This document shows positions 6,161 to 14,065 of a DNA stretch of 21,354 nucleotides, piece by piece (positions within the stretch are counted from its first letter, which is position 1; the number at the start of each line of letters is the position of its first letter). The translations under genes were made by a program, and so were the position numbers. The notes under the pieces were generated by a model that did no database searches, was not told the origin of the DNA, and saw only the letters and a program-made list of their open reading frames with translations. Source of the DNA: Methylococcaceae bacterium UBA662 (lineage in GTDB: Bacteria > Pseudomonadota > Gammaproteobacteria > Methylococcales > Methylomonadaceae). The stretch is from the NCBI GenBank assembly GCA_002299425.1, contig DBNW01000010.1, positions 1 through 21,354 on the forward strand, in the 5' to 3' direction.

Positions 6161-8230
6161 GTGACAACCACCCAACCTCTCCTGTTCGAACTCGGCTGTG
6201 AAGAACTGCCGCCGAAAACCTTGCTGAAACTCAGCAACGCCTTGTTGGAAGGCATCATCGAAGGGCTTAAAGCCGCCAATTTGAGCTTCACCGCCAGCAA
6301 AGCCTACGCTACGCCACGCCGGTTGGCGGTGTTGATTGATAGTCTCCAGACTGCCCAACCCGACAAAACCGTAGAAAAACGTGGCCCGGCGATGTCGGCG
6401 GCGTTTGCCCCAGATGGCTCGCCGAGCAAAGCAGCGTTAGGGTTCGCGCACAGTTGCGGCACCCCGTTTGACCAGTTGCAACGCTTGCAAACCGATAAGG
6501 GCGAATGGCTAAGTTACACGCAGGCGGTCACAGGCCAGCGCACCGAGGCGGTCATCCCCGACATCATTCGTGCGGCCATCGCCGCCTTGCCCATTGCCAA
6601 ACGCATGCGTTGGGGCAGTTTTGCCACCGAATTCGTCCGGCCCGTGCATTGGGCGGTGCTGCTGTTTGGCGATCAGGTGATTGAAACCGAAATTCTGGGC
6701 TTAACCACCGGCAACACCAGCTACGGCCATCGCTTCCACGCCCCGGACGCGATCGTCATTAACCGGCCGCACGATTATGCGGCGGCCTTGTTCGGCCCAG
6801 GCCACGTCATCGCCGACCTTGAACAGCGCAAGACCCTCATCCGCGCCAAAGCGGAAGAAGCGGCGGCGACGGTTGGCGGCATCGTCCCTATCGAAGCGGA
6901 CTTATTAGAAGAAATCGCCGCGCTGAACGAATGGCCGATGCCGATTATCGGCAACTTCGACCCGCGCTTTTTGGCCTTGCCCAAAGAAGTGCTGATTACT
7001 ACCCTGCAGACCCACCAGAAGTATTTTCCGGTGGAAGGTGCCGATGGCAGCCTGTTAGCGCATTTCATCACCTTCAGCAACATCGCCAGCAAACGTCCGG
7101 AAGTCATCCGGCAAGGCAACGAGCGGGTGGTGACGCCGCGCTTGGCCGATGCCGAATTTTTCTGGAACCAAGACCGCAAGCAACCGTTGGCGGCGCACAT
7201 CGAAACCTTGAAAACCGTGCTGTTCCAGGAAAAACTCGGCACGGTTTACGACAAAGCCGTGCGCGTCAGCCAACTTTCGGCCTATATCGCCGAACGCGTA
7301 GGTGCGGATGTAAACTGGGCGCGGCGGGCGGCCATGCTGGCCAAAACCGATTTGCTGACCACCATGGTTGGCGAATTCGGCAACCTGCAAGGCATCATGG
7401 GCAGGTACTACGCACTGGCCGAAGGTGAGGTGCCGGCAGTCGCCTGGGCCTTGGAAGAGCAGTATTTTCCCAAACAATCCGGCAGCGCAACCGCGCCTAG
7501 TGCTCTTGGGCAAGTCCTGGCCATCGCCGAAAAAATCGATACCTTGGCCGGCATTTTCAGCACCGGGCTGGTCCCGACCGGCGACAAAGACCCCTACGCA
7601 TTGCGCCGCGCCGCCTTAGGCACGTTACGGACGCTGATAGAAAACGGCTTGAGCCTGGACATCCCGGAGTTATGCACGTTTGCGCTGGCGCAGTTTTCGC
7701 ATAGTTTCGAGCCTGCCGCGACGCACACCGCCGTCGTGGAATTCATTTTTGAACGCTTGCGCGGGTATTGTTTGGATAAAGGCTACACGGCGGACGCATT
7801 CGAATCCGTAATGAGCCTTGCCCCCGCCGACCCCTTAGACTTCATGCAGCGGCTGGCCGCCGTCCAAGCCTTCCGCCGATTGCCGGAAGCCGAAAGCCTG
7901 GCCAGTGCCAACAAACGTATCCGTAACCTCTTGAAAAAAGCCGAGTCCGCGCCCGCCGAAACCGTCGGCGTGTTGGTCGAACCTCAAGAAATCGCCCTGC
8001 TCGCCGCCGCCCGGCAAGCCGCACAAGACATTAAGCCGCTATTGGCGGAACGCAATTACCACGCGACCTTGAACCGTCTGGCCGGTTTGCGGGAAACCGT
8101 CGATGCCTTTTTCGACCACGTTAGGGTCATGACCGATGATTTGGAACTGCGCGCCAACCGACTGGCGTTGTTGAACCTGTTGTCCGAGCAGTTTTTGACC
8201 TGCGCGGACATTTCAAAATTGCAATCGTGA
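6161..8230 (+). CDS. glyS: Glycine-tRNA ligase, beta subunit
   Basis: The 689-residue product has the full length of the bacterial GlyRS beta chain, which together with the alpha chain (GlyQ) charges tRNA-Gly. The N-terminus has LLFELGCEELPPKTL (about 7-21) and YATPRRLAVL (about 48-57). The middle has KRMRWG, FVRPVHWAVLLFG and TTLQTHQKYFPV. The HD-like region shows KTDLLTTMVGEFGNLQGIMGRYYA, followed by GDKDPYALRRAALG. The C-terminus carries the anticodon-binding DALR region with FDHVRVM. The GTG start at 6161 has AAGGA six bases upstream. The alpha-subunit gene glyQ, normally directly upstream, is absent, and the divergent lipase gene lies there instead. A terminator follows the gene, so gmhB may have its own promoter. 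Confidence 0.97.
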   Translation: MTTTQPLLFELGCEELPPKTLLKLSNALLEGIIEGLKAANLSFTASKAYATPRRLAVLIDSLQTAQPDKTVEKRGPAMSAAFAPDGSPSKAALGFAHSCGTPFDQLQRLQTDKGEWLSYTQAVTGQRTEAVIPDIIRAAIAALPIAKRMRWGSFATEFVRPVHWAVLLFGDQVIETEILGLTTGNTSYGHRFHAPDAIVINRPHDYAAALFGPGHVIADLEQRKTLIRAKAEEAAATVGGIVPIEADLLEEIAALNEWPMPIIGNFDPRFLALPKEVLITTLQTHQKYFPVEGADGSLLAHFITFSNIASKRPEVIRQGNERVVTPRLADAEFFWNQDRKQPLAAHIETLKTVLFQEKLGTVYDKAVRVSQLSAYIAERVGADVNWARRAAMLAKTDLLTTMVGEFGNLQGIMGRYYALAEGEVPAVAWALEEQYFPKQSGSATAPSALGQVLAIAEKIDTLAGIFSTGLVPTGDKDPYALRRAALGTLRTLIENGLSLDIPELCTFALAQFSHSFEPAATHTAVVEFIFERLRGYCLDKGYTADAFESVMSLAPADPLDFMQRLAAVQAFRRLPEAESLASANKRIRNLLKKAESAPAETVGVLVEPQEIALLAAARQAAQDIKPLLAERNYHATLNRLAGLRETVDAFFDHVRVMTDDLELRANRLALLNLLSEQFLTCADISKLQS

Positions 8231-8232
8231 CG

Positions 8233-8268
8233 GCATTGGGCAGCAGGGTGCCCATTGCGTACTTTTTT
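8233..8268 (+). terminator. Rho-independent terminator after glyS
   Basis: GCATTGGGCA (8233-8242) pairs with TGCCCATTGC (8249-8258) with a single T-T mismatch and a 6-base loop; six T residues follow at 8263-8268 after a 4-base gap. It separates glyS from gmhB, although the gene order glyS-gmhB-plsC is conserved elsewhere. Confidence 0.6.
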
Positions 8269-8318
8269 CAGGCCGTTTTAAAAACCCAAAAAGCTATGCC
8301 ATACCCTAAAAAGCATCA

Positions 8319-8873
8319 ATGCGTACTCTACCGATGAGCCGTTTTGTCCTGCTCGACCGCGACGGCGTCATCAACGACGATTCCGACGAGTACATCAAAT
8401 CCCCCGAGCAATGGCGGCCTTTGCCGGGTAGCCTGGAAGCCATCGCCTTGCTAAATCGGCATGGTTTTCAGGTCGCTGTCATCACCAACCAATCCGGCGT
8501 CGCCCGTGGTTTTTTGGATGAGGCGACACTGGCGCAAATCCATGCCAAAATGCGGCGCGAGGCGCAAGCACACGGCGGACGGATCACGGCGGTGTATTAT
8601 TGCCCGCATGGCCCGGACAGTGCTTGTCCGTGCCGCAAACCCAAGCCGGGTTTGCTAAAACAATTCGCCGCCGATTGGCAAGCGAATTTGGCCGAAACCG
8701 TTATGGTCGGCGACGCGTTCCGCGACGTGCAAGCCGCCTGGGCGGCCGGGGCCCAAGCTGTTTTGGTAAAAACCGGCAAGGGCTTGAAAACGCTGGCCGA
8801 AAACCCGCACCTGGATGTCCCTATCTTTGACACGCTGTATGATGCCGCCCAATTTCTTAGCCAAAAAAACTAA
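8319..8873 (+). CDS. gmhB: D-glycero-beta-D-manno-heptose 1,7-bisphosphate 7-phosphatase
   Basis: The 184-residue HAD-superfamily histidinol-phosphatase/GmhB-type phosphatase removes the 7-phosphate in ADP-heptose synthesis for the LPS inner core. Motif I is LLDRDGVIND (Asp nucleophile and acid/base Asp near residues 12-14), and TNQSGVARG gives motif II. The zinc-binding loop CPHGPDSACPCRKPKPG shows the Cys-x-His and Cys-x-Cys ligands typical of GmhB, and MVGDAFRDVQAA is motif IV. Two starts are possible: ATG 8319 (used here) or ATG 8334, which gives MSRFVLLDRDG and fits family N-termini as well; neither has a strong ribosome site. Its 3' end overlaps plsC by about 35 bases. GmhB followed by an acyltransferase and preceded by glyS is the pseudomonad-type order. 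Confidence 0.93.
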   Translation: MRTLPMSRFVLLDRDGVINDDSDEYIKSPEQWRPLPGSLEAIALLNRHGFQVAVITNQSGVARGFLDEATLAQIHAKMRREAQAHGGRITAVYYCPHGPDSACPCRKPKPGLLKQFAADWQANLAETVMVGDAFRDVQAAWAAGAQAVLVKTGKGLKTLAENPHLDVPIFDTLYDAAQFLSQKN

Positions 8874-9585
8874 CCTCGCCGTGTATCTAGGCTCCAGCGT
8901 TTTGCTCGCTTGGATGACGGTTTCAACTTTCATTTTTGGCCCTTTGGTATTGCTTTGCGGGGCGATGCCGTTTTCGGTCCGCTATAACATCGCCACCACC
9001 TGGGTGCGTTTGGCCATTGGCGCGGCGCGGGTGTTTTGCGGCGTCCGTTATCACGTTGAGGGTCTGGAAAACAGCCAAGGGATACCGGCGGCTATTGTTT
9101 TATGCAAACACCAATCGGCCTGGGAAACCATCGCCTTGCGCTTGTTTTTGCCGCCGCAAACGGCATTGCTGAAAGAGTCGCTGGTGAAAATCCCGGTTTG
9201 GGGCTGGGCGCTGGCTAAGTTAAAGCCGATTGCCATCGACCGCAGCAACCCACGGGCGGCCTTGAAAGCCTTGTTAAAGCAAGGCAAGGCCTGTTTGGCT
9301 GAAGGCTTGTGGGTGGTGGTGTTTCCCGAAGGCACCCGCACCGCCCCGGGCGAAACCAAAAAATTCAATGCCGGCGGTGCCTTGCTGGCGGAGAAGACCG
9401 GTTATCCGGTGATCCCCATCGCCCACAATGCCGGGCATTGTTGGTCGCGCAACAGTTTTTTGAAATACCCGGGCCTTATCACCGTTAAAATTGGCCCGCC
9501 CATAGCAACGCAAGGCCGCAAGGCCGCAGACATCAACCAAGAAGCCGCCGATTGGATCCATCAAGCCATGGCCGGCTTAGAGTGA
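8839..9585 (+). CDS. plsC: 1-acyl-sn-glycerol-3-phosphate acyltransferase (PlsC family)
   Basis: The 248-residue inner-membrane protein transfers a second acyl chain to lysophosphatidic acid, making phosphatidic acid. One or two hydrophobic N-terminal helices (about 14-42) anchor it. The catalytic motif is KHQSAWET with His91; the usual HX4D is HX4E here, a variant I believe is shared by the gmhB-linked branch. KESLVKIPVWGW and the phosphate-binding VVVFPEGTRTAPGE (about 160-173) follow, then TGYPVIPIAHNAGHCWSRNSF, including the proline of motif IV. The start is uncertain: tandem ATGs at 8839 and 8842 overlap gmhB, and a same-frame ATG at 8815 is also open. Overlap with gmhB points to co-transcription and translational coupling. 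Confidence 0.9.
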   Translation: MMPPNFLAKKTNLAVYLGSSVLLAWMTVSTFIFGPLVLLCGAMPFSVRYNIATTWVRLAIGAARVFCGVRYHVEGLENSQGIPAAIVLCKHQSAWETIALRLFLPPQTALLKESLVKIPVWGWALAKLKPIAIDRSNPRAALKALLKQGKACLAEGLWVVVFPEGTRTAPGETKKFNAGGALLAEKTGYPVIPIAHNAGHCWSRNSFLKYPGLITVKIGPPIATQGRKAADINQEAADWIHQAMAGLE

Positions 9586-9629
9586 CAAACAACCTTTCAA
9601 CCCCTATTGCCAACGGGACAATGACCCTT

Positions 9630-10187
9630 ATGAAAAAACACCTGTTCATTATTGCCGCTGTTTTGCTGTTGCCGGCCTGTGCCGACAAAAACGAATACAA
9701 AGAAGCCGTGCTAGCGGACATTAAGAAAGAAAAAGACCTCGATGACTATAACATCACCCCTGAATACATGGCCGATTGCGTGGTGCAATTGTCATCACAA
9801 AACATGCCGGGTTTTTTTGACCTCGACCCACAACGCATGACCGCTTACCGCAACTACACAAAAATGCTGACCATGATGAAAGCGGCTGATCCAAAAAAGG
9901 CCATGGAGGAATTACGGACGCAATTCGGTTCGCCCAAGGCCCTAGCGGATGCTCATGCCAACTACACCGAGAGCATGTTAGAGTGCTATACCAGCGTTGT
10001 GTCCAAGTCTGAGGGAGAGAGACCCGACAGCAGCCATGCCGACGAGACCCTGCCTGAAGACGAAGCTGACGACGATCTGGCGGGCATGGACGCTGCTGAG
10101 GAAGAGGGCGGGGCTACGGAGGGCACTGCCGTGATGGAAGAAGGCCAAGAAGCACTTGAGGAAAATCAAAGGCCTGAAGAAGAATAG
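9630..10187 (+). CDS. Putative lipoprotein with highly acidic C-terminal tail
   Basis: I do not recognise a named family. The 185-residue product begins MKKHLFIIAAVLLLPACADK, a signal peptide with a lipobox (LPAC) that would lipidate Cys17, so it should sit in a membrane facing the periplasm. Residues 20-125 form a mixed, probably helical domain with two further cysteines (50 and 119) that could form a disulfide. From about residue 128 on, the sequence is low-complexity and rich in Glu and Asp (ETLPEDEADDDLAGMDAAEEEGG-like), probably disordered. The in-frame ATG at 9621 (GGGA 4 bases upstream) is an alternative start. The gene follows plsC by 44 bases and could be read with it; pqqB converges from the other side. 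Confidence 0.75.
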   Translation: MKKHLFIIAAVLLLPACADKNEYKEAVLADIKKEKDLDDYNITPEYMADCVVQLSSQNMPGFFDLDPQRMTAYRNYTKMLTMMKAADPKKAMEELRTQFGSPKALADAHANYTESMLECYTSVVSKSEGERPDSSHADETLPEDEADDDLAGMDAAEEEGGATEGTAVMEEGQEALEENQRPEEE

Positions 10188-10374
10188 CGGTCTCGGTGGG
10201 TGCCTGCGCCGAGCGTCCATGCGTTCTTCGGGGTACCCGGTTGCAGGCTACACCCGCCATTGCGGCACAGATGCCGGAATCCAGCAACAGGGAGGCGCGG
10301 TGCACCGGGTTTGGCGGACTTACGAAAACGGCTACAACGTCTTGCTACTTTACCGTGGTAGCGCGTGTTGTTCG

Positions 10375-11286
10375 CTATAGCACGATTTCCATGCCATCGT
10401 AGGCGACCTCAATGCCGTGGCCATCAAGAACACCCCGCTCTGCCGAATGTTCGTCCAAAATGGGGTTGGTATTGTTGATGTGGATCAGTATTTTGCGCTT
10501 GTCTCCGATGCCGTTTAAGCACTCGATCATGCCGCCTGCACCCGATTGCGGCAGATGGCCTATCTGCCGCGCCCGTTTTTGACTGATGCCCTGAACAACC
10601 ATTTCGTCGTCAGTCCAGAACGTGCCATCGACCATAACGCAATCGGAGTCCTGCATAGCGGCCAACACATGCGGCTCTATCGCCCCTAGGCCAGGCGAGT
10701 AGAACGCTTTTTTTCCCGTCGAAATTTGTTCTATAACCACCCCGATGTTGTCGCCCTCATGCGGATTGTCCCGATGCGGGGAATAAGGCGGAGCTTTGCT
10801 TTTTAGGGCTTGGCTAAAAAACCGCAGGTCATCTATCCCGGGTACGGTAAAAGCACTGCCGTCGATGGGCAACGGATGGTGTCTGACGGTGCAATAGTGG
10901 GCGAGTATGTTGAAAATGGGGAAACCGGCACTCAGGTCCTGTTTGACCATTTCCGTGCAATAAACGTCAAGCGGCTTGCCTTCGCGCAGCAACAACAACC
11001 CGGTAGCATGGTCAATTTGGCTGTCTATTAAGACGATGGCATGAATGCCGGTGCCACGAACACCTTCTTTTGGCTGTATCGCAGGAAAAGCCTCCAGTTG
11101 GGCACGAATATCCGGCGAGACATTAAACAGCAGCCAGCGGTTATCATCGGTGCTAACGGCGATGGATGATTGGGTTCTGGAGGTGCCCGGAAATTTCTGG
11201 TGTCGGAACCTGTGGCAATTATGGCAATTGCAATTCCACTGCGGGAAACCACCGCCCGCCGCCGAACCAAGAACTCTTATTTTCAT
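10375..11286 (-). CDS. pqqB: Pyrroloquinoline quinone biosynthesis protein PqqB
   Basis: The 303-residue protein is a metallo-beta-lactamase-fold enzyme of PQQ synthesis, proposed to hydroxylate the tyrosine part of the PqqA-derived intermediate. The N-terminus MKIRVLGSAAGGGFPQWNCNC with Cys19, Cys21 and Cys24 is the PqqB zinc-site signature. LIDSQIDHATGLLLLREG (about 86-103) replaces the classical HxHxDH motif as in all PqqB proteins, and MVDGTFWTDDEM and the C-terminal EVAYDGMEI are also typical. The frame opens with a TTG at 11292, but ATG 11286 with GGGG eight bases upstream is the natural start. pqqA lies upstream, with a terminator in between. No pqqC, pqqD or pqqE follows; the next gene is a converging lipoprotein. 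Confidence 0.95.
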   Translation of the reverse strand: MKIRVLGSAAGGGFPQWNCNCHNCHRFRHQKFPGTSRTQSSIAVSTDDNRWLLFNVSPDIRAQLEAFPAIQPKEGVRGTGIHAIVLIDSQIDHATGLLLLREGKPLDVYCTEMVKQDLSAGFPIFNILAHYCTVRHHPLPIDGSAFTVPGIDDLRFFSQALKSKAPPYSPHRDNPHEGDNIGVVIEQISTGKKAFYSPGLGAIEPHVLAAMQDSDCVMVDGTFWTDDEMVVQGISQKRARQIGHLPQSGAGGMIECLNGIGDKRKILIHINNTNPILDEHSAERGVLDGHGIEVAYDGMEIVL

Positions 11287-11352
11287 GCACAAACCCCGTT
11301 GAAAAACTCGCCATGCTAAGGGAGTAGCGGAAGCAAAGCAAAAAATTTAGCC

Positions 11353-11378
11353 AAAAAAAAGGGGTTCACTCGAACCCC
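11353..11378 (-). terminator. Intrinsic terminator between pqqA and pqqB
   Basis: On the minus strand GGGGTTC pairs with GAACCCC (hairpin 11378-11361, short loop), followed by eight T residues (11360-11353). It stands 22 bases after the pqqA stop and 66 bases before the pqqB start. As in other pqq operons, it would give abundant pqqA transcript and reduced read-through into pqqB. The flanking A and T runs could make it work in both directions. Confidence 0.8.
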
Positions 11379-11400
11379 CTTTTGTCTTGCCAACCAAACG

Positions 11401-11475
11401 TTAACGGTTGTAAATGTACATTGTCACTTCAAAGCCGAAACGCAAATCTTGGTAGCTCGGTGTTTCCCATTTCAT
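11401..11475 (-). CDS. pqqA: PQQ precursor peptide PqqA (24 residues)
   Basis: This very short gene encodes the ribosomal precursor of pyrroloquinoline quinone. The product begins MKWETPSYQDLRFGFEVTMY and ends with four more residues, IYNR. It contains the invariant E-V-T-M-Y core, in which Glu16 and Tyr20 are crosslinked by the radical-SAM enzyme PqqE and become the PQQ skeleton. The length (24) and the MKWxxP start are typical of PqqA. GGGGTAA lies about 9 bases before the ATG. It is followed by an intrinsic terminator and then pqqB, all on the minus strand. A TAGAAT -10 box with a 17-base spacer to TTGCTT is seen upstream. The identification rests on direct translation and is secure despite the size. 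Confidence 0.95.
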   Translation of the reverse strand: MKWETPSYQDLRFGFEVTMYIYNR

Positions 11476-11526
11476 AAGTCGTTACCCCAATAAAAGTTGA
11501 TAGCTCGATCAAGTAAGCCGGTGGCG

Positions 11527-11555
11527 ATTCTACGATGAAGCCGCTGGTTAAGCAA
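11527..11555 (-). promoter_or_regulatory. Putative sigma-70 promoter of pqqA
   Basis: On the minus strand TTGCTT (11555-11550) and TAGAAT (11532-11527) are separated by 17 bases. The -10 matches consensus at five of six positions, the -35 at three. Initiation would be near 11520, leaving a leader of about 45 bases before the pqqA ATG. Confidence 0.42.
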
Positions 11556-11609
11556 ACAGTTAATGCCGCACTCTACGCCGAAGACAGAGCGTACCGCCGA
11601 GGCAAGCGG

Positions 11610-12404
11610 CTATTGCAAATTTTTTGTCACATGAGGGGTTAACTGAAGGTACATCAATTGGTGCATTTTAGGGCTGGCGGCAATCACATTGCCAGACTGC
11701 ATGTAGTGATCATTGAACGAAAAATCCGTCACGACGCCACCGGCTTCTTTAATCAGCAGTATGCCTGCCGCCATGTCCCATTCCATGATGCCAATCTCCC
11801 AAAAACCGTCCAAACGCCCCGCTGCCACATAGGCTAAGTCTAGGGCGGCAGAACCTGCTCTACGCAGGCCGGCGCATTCGGTGGTCAATGCCCGGAACAT
11901 GCCCATGTAGGCATCTAAATGCGTATCGCTCTTAAACGGGAAGCCCGTACCTAACAACGCACCTTTCAGGCTGGTTTGCTGAGAAACCCTGATGCGCCGA
12001 CTGTTGAGCAACGCCCCGCCGCCCCGTTCGGCGCAAAACAACTCATCCCGCAAAGGGTCATAGACGACGCCTACTTCCAATCGGTTTTTGTGCTTTAAGG
12101 CAATCGAAACGGCGTATTGAGGGAAGCCGTGCAAGAAATTGGTGGTGCCGTCTAAAGGGTCTATCACCCAAACAAAATCATCGCCCGCGTGAACGCCGCT
12201 TTCTTCGGCCAAAATGGCGTGGCTGGGGTAAGCGGTTTTGAGAATGGTGATAATTTCCCGCTCGGCCGCCCTATCAACTTCGCTGGCGTAATCGTTTTTG
12301 CCTTTTTGGTCGATGCGCAATTGGCCGATATGGTCGGAAGACCGCAGGATCAGATCGCCCGCACTGCGGGCAGCGCGGATGGCCGTGTTTAACATGGGGT
12401 GCAT
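11610..12404 (-). CDS. suhB: Inositol-1-monophosphatase family protein SuhB
   Basis: The 264-residue protein is a Mg-dependent, Li-sensitive phosphatase of the inositol monophosphatase family. In E. coli SuhB also joins the rRNA antitermination complex through NusA. Metal ligands are visible as AEESG (Glu67/68), IDPLDGTTNF (Asp82, Asp85) and MEWDMAAG (Asp210), and the N-terminus MHPMLNTAIRAARSAGDLI is typical of SuhB. The frame opens with TTG 12419, but ATG 12404 is chosen from family similarity; no clear ribosome site is visible. It diverges from trmJ across about 100 bases, the arrangement known in enterobacteria and pseudomonads. This supports SuhB rather than a generic phosphatase. Confidence 0.94.
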   Translation of the reverse strand: MHPMLNTAIRAARSAGDLILRSSDHIGQLRIDQKGKNDYASEVDRAAEREIITILKTAYPSHAILAEESGVHAGDDFVWVIDPLDGTTNFLHGFPQYAVSIALKHKNRLEVGVVYDPLRDELFCAERGGGALLNSRRIRVSQQTSLKGALLGTGFPFKSDTHLDAYMGMFRALTTECAGLRRAGSAALDLAYVAAGRLDGFWEIGIMEWDMAAGILLIKEAGGVVTDFSFNDHYMQSGNVIAASPKMHQLMYLQLTPHVTKNLQ

Positions 12405-12450
12405 AGGCGGTCGGCTCAATGAAAAGAAAAAAGATAAAGTCGGTTAGGAT

Positions 12451-12470
12451 AGCAAAATTTTTGCTAAAAT
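12451..12470 (+). promoter_or_regulatory. Palindrome and -10-like box in the suhB/trmJ divergent gap
   Basis: AGCAAAA-T-TTTTGCT (12451-12465) has 7-bp arms around one base and abuts TAAAAT (12465-12470), a possible -10 box for trmJ, about 32 bases before its start. The -35 is poor. The palindrome could be an operator for either divergent gene; no regulator is identified. Confidence 0.25.
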
Positions 12471-12501
12471 TTGCCGCTTTTTGCTCCCCAAGGAATTAAC
12501 T

Positions 12502-13230
12502 TTGTCGCCGCACGTTAAAATCGTTTTGGTTGGAACCTCGCATCCTGGCAACATCGGCGCGGTTGCCAGGGCAATGAAAAACATGTGTATGGAACGGCTA
12601 TGCTTGGTGGCACCTAAAATTTTTCCCTGTGCCGAGGCAACCGCACGGGCGGCCGGAGCCGATGATGTGCTCGCTGCGGCAGCGATTTACCCAACCCTAA
12701 AAGAGGCCATCGCCGATTGCCAATTAGTGATCGGTTCCAGCGCTCTTTACCGGAGCATTCGCTGGCCACCCCTTACGCCCCGGGAATGCGCGGAAAATGT
12801 GGTGGTTGCCGACCCAAGCCGGCAAGTCGCCATCGTGTTCGGGCGTGAAAGCTCAGGCTTAAAAAACCACGAACTGGATTTATGCCATTACTTGCTGCGT
12901 ATCCCTTGCAACCCTGGGTTCAGCTCGCTGAACCTGGCTGCGGCCGTGCAAGTGGTTTGCTATGAATTGCTCATAGCTCGCGGTGCTCCTGATGCTGCCG
13001 TGGTTGGCGATAAGGACGAATGCCCGCTAGCGACGGCGCAACAAATGGAATTGTTTTACCAACACCTCCATGAAACCCTAGAAGTCATCGGCTTCCTGCA
13101 TGCCGACAAATCCAGATCCATTATGCGGCGGTTGCGTAGAATTTATAACCGAACCCAACTGGACACTAAAGAACTTGATATTCTGCGCGGCATTTTCAGA
13201 ATGTCCCAAGACAACCAGGGAAAAAAATAA
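12502..13230 (+). CDS. trmJ: tRNA (cytidine/uridine-32-2'-O)-methyltransferase TrmJ
   Basis: The 242-residue SPOUT-class enzyme 2'-O-methylates position 32 in the anticodon loop of several tRNAs, using SAM. The N-terminus KIVLVGTSHPGNIGAVARAMKNM (about 6-28) is motif 1. IVFGRESSGL (about 111-120) and IPCNPGFSSLNLAAAVQ (about 134-150) form the knotted SAM site and dimer interface. The C-terminal quarter is the short TrmJ-specific helical extension. The open frame starts at TTG 12481, but TTG 12502 has AAGGA seven bases upstream and gives the normal N-terminus. It precedes cysE by 10 bases. TrmJ heading the cysE-iscR-iscS run repeats the enterobacterial trmJ-isc order, with cysE inserted. Confidence 0.94.
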   Translation: MSPHVKIVLVGTSHPGNIGAVARAMKNMCMERLCLVAPKIFPCAEATARAAGADDVLAAAAIYPTLKEAIADCQLVIGSSALYRSIRWPPLTPRECAENVVVADPSRQVAIVFGRESSGLKNHELDLCHYLLRIPCNPGFSSLNLAAAVQVVCYELLIARGAPDAAVVGDKDECPLATAQQMELFYQHLHETLEVIGFLHADKSRSIMRRLRRIYNRTQLDTKELDILRGIFRMSQDNQGKK

Positions 13231-13240
13231 CCTGAACCCC

Positions 13241-14065
13241 ATGCTGGCCAGACTAAAAGAAGATATTTCCTGTGTGCTTGAGCGCGACCCGGCGGCACAA
13301 TCCGTGTTTGAAGTGGTTACCACCTACCCAGGCGTCCACGCGGTGCTAATCCACAGGCTGAGTCATCGCCTTTGGCGGCTCGGCCTTAGGTGGCCGGCAC
13401 GCTTTATTGCGTTTATTAGCCGCTGGCTGACGGGCATTGAAATCCATCCCGGTGCCCAAATAGGCCGCCGCTTTTTCATCGACCATGGCATGGGCGTGGT
13501 CATTGGCGAGACCGCCTTAATTGGCGATGATTGCACGCTGTACCACGGGGTTACTTTGGGCGGCACCACCTGGCAAAAAGGCAAACGCCACCCTACCTTG
13601 CATAACAATGTAGTAGTCGGTGCCGGGGCAAAAATTTTAGGGCCTATTGAAATTGGCCCCGGGGCCCGGATAGGGTCAAATTCGGTGGTGCTCAAACCTG
13701 TACCCGCTGGTGCCACCGTGGTCGGAATCCCAGGCCATATCGTCGATACCCTGGCTAAAAAAACCCAAGTCCGACTGGACGAAATTGCCGGCAAAATGGA
13801 CTTTGACCCTTACGGTCTGAAAGCCGATATGCCCGACCCGGTCGCTTTTGCCATCAACCGCATGCTCGACCATATCAATGCCCTAGACAAACAAATTGAA
13901 ACCATGCAGCAGGCCTTGAACGCTGCGGGCATACTTTGCCAAGAAACACGGTTAACCAACTTAGACGACTGTCAAATTCAAGACAGCGCACAGACAAAAA
14001 CCAAATCCGCACCGTTTACAGTTGTACCAGCACTTGATAACGACTTACATCAGCCGCCCAAATAG
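13241..14065 (+). CDS. cysE: Serine O-acetyltransferase
   Basis: The 274-residue enzyme acetylates serine with acetyl-CoA, the committed step of cysteine synthesis, in the cytoplasm. It is of the short, EpsC/NifP-like form: a brief N-terminal helical domain (LARLKEDISCVLERDPA) followed by the left-handed beta-helix of hexapeptide repeats. Within this are IEIHPGAQIGRRFFIDHGMG with catalytic Asp81-His82, VIGETALIGDDCTLYHGVTLGG, and a C-terminal VVGIPG. Beyond the helix is a tail of about 75 residues that looks coiled-coil or disordered. The ATG at 13241 is chosen because similarity starts there; the frame itself is open upstream inside trmJ. Its stop overlaps the iscR promoter region. Placement next to iscR-iscS ties cysteine supply to cysteine-driven Fe-S assembly. 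Confidence 0.94.
   Translation: MLARLKEDISCVLERDPAAQSVFEVVTTYPGVHAVLIHRLSHRLWRLGLRWPARFIAFISRWLTGIEIHPGAQIGRRFFIDHGMGVVIGETALIGDDCTLYHGVTLGGTTWQKGKRHPTLHNNVVVGAGAKILGPIEIGPGARIGSNSVVLKPVPAGATVVGIPGHIVDTLAKKTQVRLDEIAGKMDFDPYGLKADMPDPVAFAINRMLDHINALDKQIETMQQALNAAGILCQETRLTNLDDCQIQDSAQTKTKSAPFTVVPALDNDLHQPPK

Noticed and set aside
6775..7513. Long antisense open frames inside glyS (155 and 152 residues)
   Set aside because: They are shadows of a G+C-rich coding region, with no ribosome sites and low-complexity, unrecognisable products; glyS is full-length and certain.
10188..10374. Possible pqqC start or intergenic gene after pqqB
   Set aside because: No minus-strand frame with PqqC features is visible; the stretch shows only a fragment similar to common dispersed intergenic repeats (GCCGGAATCCAG).
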